A stretch of DNA of 64,000 nt, taken from the NCBI GenBank assembly GCA_951799425.1, contig OX637406.1:27212390-27276389 (forward strand). Reading direction: 5' to 3'. Position 1 is the stretch's first letter; each line of letters opens with the position of its first letter. The notes beneath the pieces are model-generated. The model did no database searches, had not been told where the DNA came from, and was given only the letters and a program-made list of their open reading frames with translations. A program made the position numbers and the translations under genes. Source of the DNA: Ilex aquifolium. Taxonomy: Eukaryota; Streptophyta; Magnoliopsida; Aquifoliales; Aquifoliaceae. Of this stretch, positions 10,201 through 22,200 are shown in pieces.

Positions 10201-13200
10201 GAGTTGTTTTTCTGTCACGGGTGTCCTAGTATTATTGTTGCTATGACCACTACTGAGGGATTTGAGACCCCTACTGTTGACACCTCTACCGTTGAGACCT
10301 CTATTGGTACTTTCACATTTATGTTTGACCAGCACCGTTAGGCCGTCCCAGACCAGTGCAGACAGAGGGATTCTCGTCAGTGTGATTATTGTGGCCGACC
10401 AAGACATCTCAGGGCTACTTGTTGGAAGCTCCATCCAGAGCTTAAGCCGTCTCCTTGCGGCCGTACTGCTACTATTGATGAGATACCACCACCTACTACC
10501 GCTGTTTCTGTTGCTGTATCCATTCTATCCATTCTAAACCTGTCACTCTATTCATTCTTCAGGACTCCGTTGTCAAGCTTGGCTTAATTGACATTTTTGC
10601 GCCTAGCTTGAGGGGGAGTGTTGGAGTTATTTCCTAGTTTGGAGTTATTTCCTAGTTTGTTAGGGTTTTCCTTATTTTACCTAGTTTAGAGTTATTTCCT
10701 AATTTGTTAGGGTTTTCCTTATTTTACCTAGTTTGGAGTTATTTCCTAGTTTGTTAGGGTTTTCCTTATTTTACCCTTATTGTACCTTTATTTTTGACTA
10801 TATATACGGGGGCTCTACAATTGGTTTGTATCCCTTTCTTTCTTCTAAATATTTCAAGTGTCTTGATTGCCAAGTAGCTCTATGTTCAAGCTTGACAGGC
10901 AAGTGGCATGACTTTCCATAAGCAAGCCTATAGGGAGACATACCTAAAATGGTTTTAAAAACAGCCTGGTAAGCCCACAACGCATCGGTTAACCTTAAAG
11001 ACCAATCTTTGCGGTCGGAATTCACCATCTTTTCCAAAATTTGTTTTATCTCCCTATTGACCAATTCTGATTGATTTAACATTTAGAGATAAACAACTCA
11101 ACTCCATGTCTCCCGAACAATCTCAGGACATATGGTGCAAGACAATTCCACATATCGAGGTCGGAATGGGATCGGGTGTTTTCACGTCTCATATTAGTTT
11201 CCAGTTTGTCTTATTTTCGATTGATGAACAAGAAGCAAAATGGAACATTTGGATTTTTTTTGTGAATCGCCCCAAGCTATGTGTTCTTTGGACCCTTCAC
11301 TCGCCTACCAGCCACTAGTGGAAGCAAGATAGCCCTCTTTGTTGATTGGGGGAAGAGGGCATTTCCATTGCGAAGGATTCAATCCAGCCATAAGTTCCAC
11401 TACGGCTATCTTGTTGCGACTCCACCCCAATCGAAGATCCCACCATGTTATGCACCAATAAGACTATCAAAAGCCTTTGTGGCACTTGTGGTACATAGAA
11501 GTCATGGGTGATCATTGGTCAAATACTTCGGTCGAAACCAATTCCCAAGGAGATGAATTGCGAAAAGGTTGGATTGCTCCTGCATTCTTTGGGTTTATTA
11601 AGCTGATTTTTTCATCCAATTTTTCCTTAGTGACAAATTATGCGGAAGTAGATGGACCTAACTGAGTAGGTGGAAGTGTTGTTGCTTGTGGAGCTGGAAC
11701 ATAAGGCTGAAAAGCAGGAGGTGCAAAAGTTGAAGGAATTGAAGCAGGTATTAGTGCTTTTACAGTTGCCAACTCAACTGTTTTTTATGCCAAAATTTTT
11801 TCAGATGTAGTAAGTCGATAGACTGTATTTAGTTTGGTTTTGGGGCTGCAATAACGACGTACTTTTGTGCTATAATCTCATTTTTTTGGGGCCAAGGCTG
11901 CCCTAGTGTCTGTAGAGCGGAAGGGATTAGAGATGAATCAGTCATAGTCATTGTAGGTAATAACACTATCCTACGTTTTGTAGGGAATGAACTAGCTGAA
12001 GCTTCTGACGATTCTAATTGAGACCTTGGTGAGGAGACCAAGTCCTCTTTTGACGAAGCCGAACTCCGGCTCATGGAGTTGGGCTCTACTCAATGAAGCC
12101 TTGCCCCAAGTATTTAGGGTTTATTAGATCTACCTTGATTTTCAATTTTCCCAGTCTAGTGCAATATGTTTGATAAGCTATATAGGCTGTCCTATACTTT
12201 TTTTGGTATGCTATTTACGACAACTTTTGTCTACGTTTATGCCTAGATTATTCTTCCTTACTAGTGGTGTTATATATCTGCTTTCAACGTGTTCAAACCA
12301 TCATAGTTACTCCCTCTTTATTGATTTCCTATTAGTGCTACTTCTACCCTAAATTTATTTTGTTTTGCCACACATCCATCTTAACATCCATATTTAAGCC
12401 AGACTTAGTTTTTGGATATGTTTCTTAGTTGCCTAACACATGGTAAATATATAACATTATGAGATAAACAACTCAACTCAACTCAACTCTAGGGTTTAGC
12501 TCTACCCAATGAAGCATTGTCACAAGTATTTAGAGTTGATTACATGTATCTTCACCAGTTTGTTATTTCTAAGGCTTTATTGTTTATAAGCTATCGGCTA
12601 TTATATTATTCCTTATTTAGTATTTGTATTAATGTTAATTTTATTCTACCTCAATGTCTAGCAATATTGGTCATAGATATTATGTCATTCTTCCCCACTC
12701 GCAAGGATCCAAATTTCGTTTCGGTGCATTGTTTCGGTCAACTAGGAAATGAACACGTTTTGACGTGTTTCGGAAACGTTTTGACTCGTTTCGAAAACAA
12801 AATGAAAAAAATAAAAAATTTAAGAATTATTTTTTCAAAATATTGGTTGAAATAAATTGAAGTTTCTTGAAATATCTTGAAACATTTCGAAATAATTGTG
12901 CAAATTCATTGAAACACTACAAAATACCTCGAAATATTATGAAACACTTCCAAGTATTAGAATTTTAATTACAAAATTTTGTTTCGGTCTCCTTAGAAAC
13001 GGAAACTTTTTGAACGGTTCGAAACCAGTGTTCAAAGTATTGGCGGCCACCGCCGATTTGATACTGATACACATTACGTAAATATTGCGAGTCTCATCTG
13101 AATCGGTGTTAACTTGGTTATAACTCGGTAGAATAAGTCCAACTCGGAGTCAACTCGTTTGACTCGGACGAGTCGAATCGGTTTCAAACCGATTTGGTGA

Positions 13201-16200
13201 AAACTTCTGCAAATCCAAATCTCAGACTAGAAACAAAAATTCAACGCAAAAGAGAAAGGGAGAAGGAAAGGTGAAGCCCATAGGGCAATAGAAATAAAAA
13301 TCAGATATCCACAAACAGAAACCCACATGAAAAATTTGCAATTTTTCAACCTCGAAGACATACCTGTAAAATCAAATACAAAGAAGCCCTCCTTTTTCTT
13401 CTTTTTCGCAGTCGTGCATCAGGCAATAAAGGCCCAAATTCATCCCTCCTTCCCAATGATCAATACTGTGACGCGATCCTTCGCTCGCAGGTTTCTCAGT
13501 TCTTCCCTCTTTGTGGAGTTCTCCTTTTCTCAGCTCTCTCTCTCTCTATGATGTAGATGAAACGCCTAGAAGACGCAAATTGGACAAGGGTCTTTTGCCT
13601 CTGTCGGTGCTATCAGATAGTACTTTTCCTTTTTAAGTTGGGATATTTTTAATTACTTTTGGGTGGGTAAAACATTACACTAATTTATCTTCTACTAATT
13701 AAATTTTTTGCCTTTTCCTGTAAGTTTTCTTATTTAAACACTCTTAGTGATATTGAATTACATATATTTGTATTTTTGGTTTTTATTTGAAACGAAATAT
13801 TAACTCCGTCAGTGTTGTATTCAACACTGTCTGTCCGAAGTCAGGATAAAAGAGTTGCGTTGGGTAGCCGACAGCCAATGCAAAACTTTGTCGGATCTAC
13901 TATGATGAGTCTAAACAATGATATATGCGCTAGTGTTAGGTTGTTCCCCATAAATGACGCGTTGTGCCTTCCTCGGGGCGTTTCGTAAAATCAATTAGAG
14001 GCGTTGCGCCTGCCTTGGGGCATTTCGACAAATAAGTTTGGGACACTGCATCGGCGTTTGAGTGCGGTGATAAATGGGCAAGGGTCTTCGCGCCATGGAC
14101 GGATGTGGGGGGTAAGGAAGTTAGTCCACGATGATAGACTTAGATTAACAATATGGAACATAGGTACACTCATCGGCAAAACAATGGAATTAGTAGACAT
14201 TATGAGTAGGGGAAAAATTAGTGTAGCATGCTTACAAGAAACTAAGTGGGTAGGTGTGAAGACAAGGGGGAGAAAAAATACTGGATTTAAGATTTACTAT
14301 ACAGGAAAGGATAGACGAAGAAATGGAGTAGGAATAACTGTAGATAAAGGCCTAAAATATAACGTAATAATAGTGACAAGGAAAGGAGATAGGATTATAT
14401 CTATCAACCTTGTAGTCGGAGAGAATATAATTAATGTGATTAACGCTTATGCACCCCAAGTAGTGTTAGAGGAACATATTAAAAAGCAATTTTGGGAGCA
14501 ATGGATGAATTAGTTCAATATATACCTATAAGAGAAAAAATAATCGTAGGTAGAGATTTCAATAGACATGTAGGAAAAGATAGGACACAATATGAGAGGG
14601 TTCATGGTGGTTATGGATATGGTGATCGAAATGAAGTCGGAGAGAGTATTTTAGAATTTCCAATGACATATGACCTTGTAGTGGCAAACACCTTATTTAG
14701 AAAATGAGAAGAACATTTAATAACCTTTAACAGCGGACCAAACAAAAGTCAAGTAGACTATTTCTTAAGTAGAAGAACGGACTGATTAGCATGTAAAGAT
14801 TGTAAGGTTATCACGAGAGAGAACTTAACATCTCAACATAAGCTAACAATCCTAGATTTATATATTAAAAGGTAACATAGAGTATGGAGAAACATTAGGA
14901 AAATAAGAACGAGATGGTGAAATTTAAAAGATGAGAAATTAGTATTATTTAGGAGTAGAATGCTTAAGGAGGCCTTGTGGAATCTAGAAGATGAGACTAA
15001 CGTTATGTGGAGTAGGATGACGGAAGATGTTAGGAAAATTTCGAAAGAGGTTCTTGGGGAGTCAAAGGGTAGAAGGCTTGTGGGAAAAGAAACTTAGTAG
15101 TGGAATGACGACGTATAAGAGGTAGTTAAAGCAAATAAATAATCCTTTAAGAGATGGCAAAATAATAGAAATAAAGAGAACTTTCAAAGATATAAATTAA
15201 CTAACAAGGAGGTTAAAAATATAATTAGAGACGCCAAGTTAAAAGCCTACGACGAGTTGTATAAAAAACTAGATAGTAAAAGGGAGAAAAAAACATCTAT
15301 AAACTAGCTAAAATCAGAGAGAGAAAAATAAGAGACTTTAACCAAGTTAAGTGCATCAAGGGCGATGACTCAAAGGTTGTAGTTAAAGATGAGGAAATAA
15401 ATGATCGGTAAAAAGATTATTTTGAGAAATTATTAAATGAAAATCACTTAGGAAACCTAGAAGAGATGGAAAATGGTAGGATTCATGAAATGTTCTTTCG
15501 TAGAATAAATAATTCGGAGGTAGAGTTTGCATTGGAAGAACTGAAATTAGGTAAGACTTTTTAGGATCGGATGAAATTCCAATTGAGGTTTGGAAATGCT
15601 TAGCGAATGAGGGGGTGTCGTGGCTAACGAAATTATTCAATAGAATTATTGCTGTTAGGAAAATGTCCGATCAATGGAGAAAAAGTATTTTAGTATCTAT
15701 CTATAAAAATAATGGAGATATTTAAAATTGTAATAATTATAGAGGGATAAAGTTGATGAGTCATAGAATGAAATTATGGGAAAGGGTCATTGAACATCCC
15801 CATTTGTTGAGACTACAGTGTCAGAAAATCGATTTGGGTTTATGTCGGGTTGATCAACTATGGTGGCTATATATTTTTTAAGGACACTCATAGAAAAGTA
15901 TAGAGAGAAGAAAAAAATCTCCATATGATATTTATAGATCTAGAAAAGGCGTATGATAAAGTACCTAGAAATATAATATGGAGGGTGCTTGAGAGAAAAT
16001 GAGTAACAAATAGGTATATTGAGGTGATAAAAGACATGTATGACGGGGTTATGACTACAATTAGGTCTTCCGTGGGAGAAAGTAAAAAATTTCCAATCAC
16101 GGTGGGATTACACTAAGGATTAGCCCCAAGTCCATACCTATTCTCCCTAATTATGGATGAACTCACTACACATTCAAGATGATGTCCCACGGTGTATGCT

Positions 16201-19200
16201 ATTTGCAGATGATATTGTATTAGTAGATGAAACTCGAAGGGGGATTAATAATAAGTTAAAAATTTGGAGAGAGACACTCGAGTCGAAAGGGTATAAAATA
16301 TGTAAGAGTAAGACGGAATACATGCAATGCAATTTTTGTAATAGAAGTAGACAGTGAAAAAGTTAAGATTGAAAATCAAGAAATATCAATGAGTAAACAA
16401 TTTAGATATCTATGATCGATAATCATTAAAAATGATGGAAAGATTGGGGATGATGTAACTTATAGAATCAACGCTCGCTGGCTTAAGTAGAGGAAAGCTT
16501 CTGGCATATTATATGATAGAAGGATACCAATAAAATTGAAAGGTAAGTTTTACGGAACAGTTATAAGGACAAGAATGTTGTATGGGATAGAGTGTTGGGC
16601 AATTAGGAAACAACATAGTAACAAAATGAGTGTGAAAATGAGAAAGGATAGAATGAGAATTGATCGTATTAGAGAAATGATAGAAGTAGCTCAAATTGAG
16701 GATAAGTTAAGAGAAAATAGATTAAGATTGTTTGGTCATGTTCAATGGAGGTCGATAGAGGCACCGATTTGAAAAAGTGAGACTTTTTCTTAATGGGGTA
16801 AGAAGTAGGGATAGATCTAAATTAACATTGAACAAAATAATAAGAAAAGATATGAAAATATTTAATTTAAATGAGCGTATAGCGCATGATCGAAATGAAT
16901 GGTGATGACAGACTCATATAGCCGACCCCAAATGATTGGGACATAAGGTTTGGTTTGGTTTGGTTATTTAATACAAAATATTGAATTAAATTGAATTCAA
17001 ATTTAAATATGAAATTGTAACTTATGGATAAATATCTACATAGTAAATGACTTGGTAAGTTTTAACGTTTACATTTAACATTGATGATGATAAATATTTT
17101 TGGTAGTATCTTACCTTTAGTTTGTTATGTTTAATATTCTAAATAATATATTTTGAACATATGATGCATGAATTTTATATTTTTGTATCTTTAAATTTTT
17201 TTTTGTGATTTTTTCAAAAAATTTTGAGCCTCCTATCTAGTATTTTTTGCGTATCGGCCGATATCATACCGTGACACCGCGACCGATATGTATCAGTACC
17301 CTCCGAATCAATGCCCGATACTACAACTTTGAACTATGTTCAAAATGAAATTTTGATCCTTGAGTTATGTCTTATTTGGACTTGTTTAAAGCATCTTAGT
17401 CGATTTTCTCTTTAGTTATCTCATAACAAACGATTATATTAATAAATTTAAAATAAAATTTGTACAATAAAACAAGTCAGAGGTGGACAAGTCATCCAAT
17501 CCAAAGACAAGAAAAAAACAAAGAAGATACAACACTACATTCCATATGAAGAAGACCAACGCTACATTCCATAAGAGGCGGTCCAATTCAAAATGATGTA
17601 AAAAAGAGGAAAATTATCGAACTCTTTTGATACCAAGGCCCAAAATGATGCCAAAAAATAAAACTGATCCCATAATCCTTCAATCTCCTCACATTTATCA
17701 TAAACAATCCTCGTAGTCCTTTCCAACCAAACTACCCAAACAATAGCAAAACAAGCCAAAGCCAAAGAGTCTTCCACCTTCTATTTTCACTTCCGCTCAT
17801 AACATCCATGCTAATCATAGAAAACATAGTTCTTGTTGCCACCCAACAAATCCCCACATAGTTAAATAACTTGTTCCATAGTGAGAGCGCTATAGGACAA
17901 TGTAAGAATAAATGATCTACACTCTCGTTATCACTTTTATACATAACACACCATTGTGGTAGAAGACAAGTCTTGTTCTTTGAAAAACATCATAAGTGTT
18001 AATTTTCCATGAGCAATTATCTATACCCAAATTTGCACCTTTTGAAGGCACTCTTGCTTCCCAAGTGATTCTCGATGGAGGGAACAATGAAATAGAAGGA
18101 TCATCAACCAAAGAGTCAGAGAATAAAGTTCAAAGTATCAATCGAGTCCGATAACGATATAAGCATATTAGAGCCACACATGAATCGAATATGACTCGGT
18201 CCACCTCAGTACGAATCTGTTCAACTCGGTATAACTTGAACGATTTACATCTGAATTAAACTGATATGGATAGAATTGGTCACCAAAAATTAGCTAATAG
18301 AGAAAATGACAAAAAAAGGCAGAATAAATGAAGAACTAGACCCACATTTGAAATTCGCTAACTCAAAATCAATTAGCAATGAGTTGCAAGGCAAACACAA
18401 GCTCATACACTAGTTTGGGAGGCAATATTTTATTGACATAGGACAAGCTCTACCACTCTCTAGAGGTAAATTAATACCAAATCATTAGATTGCAACAAAG
18501 AACCTTGCCTAAAGCTTCCTGATGCTCAACTCTGATACTAGATTAAAAATTCAACTAAAAACTAATTGTTAATGAGTAAAGAGATCCACTAAATTCATAT
18601 ACTAAGTTGGAAATTGTTATTATATTGATGTGGGACAATTTCATTGAGTAGTAAGACTCATAAAGTAGCTGCACGCGTTGAGCACAAGAATAAAGAATAA
18701 AATGGAAGATGATTATGTCTGGTTTTGTGTGCGTCCTGAATTTTACCCTAAAATTTCCTTCAAAATTTTATAATCTTGTGCTACTAGGCTTTTCATACTC
18801 TTTGTAAGCTTTGACCTAATGACTATAATGTTGACTTAGATCCAGATATAAGTATTTGTCCCATTACCAATGTCGTGGGTTTTTTCCTTATAAAGTTACT
18901 TTTGAGCCTCCTGTGTTGCTAGTAGGTATTCTTACATGTGGAGTTACTTCTTCATCAACATTATCTCCAATTCCAACTCTTTCCCCTCCACAATAGTAGA
19001 TGTCGACCCACATGGAGGATGTGCTAGAGGACTAGATTATTAGTTCTTTAGATGGAGATTATCAACTTTATCTTGTTTGATGGGAGGGATCAATGTCCTA
19101 TCAATTCTTCTAGGATTCCAAAGTAGAAGTTCTGTAGCTTTGATCCTAATATTTTGAAGCAATATTACCATTGTATCTCTTTGAGATTAGTAGTTTGGGA

Positions 19201-22200
19201 GAAATGATAGGAATCACATTGTTTTTTATTCTAGGCTTAGGTGTAGATGTTCAGACTATATTGGGATGAGCATTGCTATTGGGACCTAATTTATTGACAT
19301 AATTTACTGACCTAATTCACTGTAACATTTGGATTCACTGTTGACCCCATCAAACATTGGAACTTGGTGTTGATCCAATAATTCCTATGAAGCCACATCA
19401 TTATGTCAGTAAATTAGGTCAGATTTTAGGTCCAAATATGTATGATTGGGTTTTGTTTTCATTTTGGTTTACTTATTTAGGGATATTGTTTGGGGTTTAT
19501 CTTTGAATTATGGTCGAGTTATACTAGATATGTTTAATTATAAGTTTTGAGGTTGATTGATGTAAGGGTTTATGGAGACTTTTGATTAGCTGAAATATTG
19601 AGCACTAATTTTTTCCTTTAGATTTATCCTCTCCTTAGTTCTCACCTTTTTCTTCTAATCTACTCTTCGCATTTCCAACTTTTTCTCTCCAATTTAACAT
19701 CAGAAGTACAATTTCTTGGCCCTCCTTAATGTTGGGTGCATAAATACTGGCATCATATTTGATAACAGTATGTCGAGGGAGAGGGAGAGGGAGAGAGAGT
19801 GAGAGAGCGAAGGAGAGACGCAATTGAATAGGAAGGAAAAAATTAAACCCAATTCATCACAGAGAGAGTTATATAGTTACACATGGAATAGGGTAATGAC
19901 CCTTTTGCCCCTAACACTAATAGTGTATTTGGTATGATGGAAAATTGGATGGATGAAAAATGGTGGGTGGAAAATAGGAGGGAAGGAATGTTTTTCCATT
20001 GTTTGGTTTCAAGGGAAAAGGTGAAGGAAAGGAAAAATGGGTGAAAAGAGATTCTGTTCTGCTCGCCAAAATTTTTCCGTTTGTATTTGGGCAGAAAGTG
20101 GAGAGAAAGTGCAGCCTTTTGAGTGTGTTTGAGTTAATTTATAATTATACCCCTAAATGCAAGTCCTTTCAAGTGTGTGCGCAATGTCTTATTATATGAG
20201 TCTTGCTTGGAATTAGCCACGTGTAACTGATTGCAAAATAAATTGAACAAATCAATTTTTATCCATTATTTCAACTCGTGGGAGTACTGTTTTTCCAAAC
20301 CACATTATTTTTTTTTTTGTTTTTTTTTTCTAAACCACATTATAAAGTACAGTTTTTGTTGGAAAAATCAGTTTGAGTACGGAAAGTGTATTTATAATAG
20401 AAAAAACTGTGTTTTATGTGTGAGGACATAATGGTAAATAAAATTTATTTTTGTTTTCTTTTCATCCACTTTTCCTTCAATACCAAACAATAAAAAAATA
20501 ATCCTTTGAACTTTCCATCCATCATACCAAACAAAGAGGAGGGAAAGAGTATTTCCTTCCTCCAAAGATGGAAGTTCAGCCCTCTTAATTTTTCTTCCTT
20601 CCTATTACTATTACCAAACGCAGCATAACACTTTGCCTCAAGCTTGGACTAAAGATATCAAATAGTCCTAACTTGGAACTAAGAATACCAATTCTATCTC
20701 TACTAAGTGACTTGGTGAAAATATCTACTAACAGATCTGTAGACCGTACAAAATAAGTAGTAATCTCCCTAGACGAAAGCTTTTCACGAACAAAATGACA
20801 ATCAATTTCAATATATTTTGTTCATTCGTGAAAAACTGTATTTGAAGCAATATGAACTCCAGCCTGATTATCACAAAATAATTACATTGAAAAGGTTACT
20901 TGAATGCCAATTTCATGTAATAAATTCTTTAGCCATATCAATTCACACGTAGTCTGAGCTATTGCCCTATATTCTGCCTCGGCACTAGATCGGGCCACAA
21001 CACTTGGTTCTTTACTTTTCCACGTCACCAAATTCCCTCCTAGGAATGTACAATATCCTGTAGTAGACTTTCTATCTAATCGAAACCTGCCCAATTTGCA
21101 TCAGTGTTACTTATATATGTCCAAGAGCTCTATATAATAATCCTTGATCAGGAGCCTTTTTCAAATATCTCAAGATTCTAATCATTGCATCCTAATGAGG
21201 TACCATTGGAGATTCCATAAACTGACTTACAACACTAACCACAAAAGAGATATTTGGCCTTGTAATAGTCAGGTAATTCAATTTTCCCACTAGTCGTCTA
21301 TACCTTTTTGGTGTTTGAAAACCTTCCCCAGTCTGTGGTCAGTCTTGTATTAGATTCCATGAGAGTATCAACTAATTTTGTACCTATATGTCCTGTTTCA
21401 GCAAGTAGATTTAGTACATGCTCGTGCCGAGACAAACTAATACCACTCTTGGAATTACCTAGATCTTTAATATGAAACTTCTGCTACAATATCGTCCACT
21501 TAAACAACTAAAATGATCATACCAAACTCAAAATTCTTACTAAACGCCGAGTGATCTGCTTGGCATCGTAGAAGTCCAAAGTCGAACACTACTTCACTAA
21601 ATTCGCCAAATAAAGCTCGAGGTGATTGTTTTAGGCCATATATGGCCTTCCTTAATCAGCATACCAGACCACTGAACTCCCCTTGAGCAACAAACCCAGG
21701 TGGTTGCTCCATATAAACTTTCTCAGTCAAGTCATCACGTAAAAAAATATTTTTGACATCTAATTGAAACAGTGGCCATTGAAAATTGGCTGCGAGAGGG
21801 ATAATAACCCGAACAGATGATATCTTTGCAACTGGTGAAAAAGTTTCAGCATAATCCACACCACACGTCAGAGAAACTCTTGGCAACTAGTCTTGCTTTT
21901 AATCTCCCAATGGAACTATTAGGCAAGTACTTGATAACATACACCCATCGACAACCAACTAGTGTCTTTCCAGGAGGAAGGTCAACAAGTGTCCAAATCT
22001 AGTTTTGATGCAAAGTAGTGAGCTCATCTTCCATAGCTTGACGTCATCCAGGATGAGCAAGAGCTTCATGAACAGTGTGAAGAACAGAAGTAGACAAAAT
22101 AGATGAAGTAAAACAACGAAATGTGGATGACAAACTATCATAAGAAAGAACCTGTTCAATACGATGAGCAGTAGGACTCGTGAAATAGTACAAGAACGCT

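Larger units (their letters stand above)
9091..10859 (+). mobile_element. Young non-autonomous mini-Copia with short LTRs
   Basis: 5' LTR 9091-9216 and 3' LTR 10619-10856 both begin TGTTGGAGTTATTTCC and end AAATATTTCA. A primer site TGGTATCAGAGC is at 9220. A purine tract GAGGGGGAG precedes the 3' LTR. The flanks are GTCTT at 9086-9090 and 10860-10864. The interior is only about 1.4 kb. It holds a gag zinc knuckle [18 protein letters not shown] at about 10381-10434 and no protease, integrase or reverse transcriptase, so it would depend on enzymes supplied in trans. The shared LTR parts are almost identical, so it is young. It sits inside the Gypsy integrase region. Confidence 0.9.
7334..11083 (-). 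mobile_element. Ty3/Gypsy (Athila/Tat-like) remains, antisense, split by a mini-Copia
   Basis: On the minus strand, 10870-11082 encodes the integrase text [19 protein letters not shown] and [20 protein letters not shown]. After a later insertion, 8740-9085 continues with [14 protein letters not shown] and a post-integrase segment typical of Athila/Tat lineages. A purine run with TTTAGGTTGAGGGGAGG lies at about 8524-8541. 7334-7929 encodes a separate frame resembling a plant transposon-associated domain. The element is an old fossil with several breaks, and no LTR pair was identified. Confidence 0.75.
11105..11549 (-). other. Nuclear mitochondrial DNA (NUMT): rrn18 3' end, spacer, rrn5
   Basis: On the minus strand the order is mitochondrial rrn18 3' end, about 165 bp of spacer, then rrn5. 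This is the conserved plant mitochondrial rrn18-rrn5 arrangement. The 18S end GGCTGGATTGAATCC is the mitochondrial form, as opposed to the plastid GGCTGGATCACCTCC. Scattered substitutions, many of C-to-T type, show it is an old nuclear copy. It lies between Gypsy remains and an RTE tail. Confidence 0.9.
13028..17335. mobile_element. Possible terminal-inverted-repeat element split by the RTE LINE
   Basis: The left end GTTCAAAGTATTGGCGG and the right end, inverted GTTCAAAGTTGTAGTATCGG, are loosely inverted and flank about 1.1 kb of non-LINE sequence. A third GTTCAAAGTATC end occurs at about 18130. CG-rich words such as CGGCCGATAT and ACTCGG mark the family. Superfamily and duplications are not settled. 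Confidence 0.4.

Noticed and set aside
9819-10203. CRISPR-like or gene-array reading of the spaced repeats
   Set aside because: The units are 90 bp, only three copies, and lie in a plant retroelement leader.
11105-11549. Plastid rRNA origin
   Set aside because: The small-subunit end reads GGCTGGATTGAATCC and is followed by a 5S gene of mitochondrial type. Plastid order and sequence differ.
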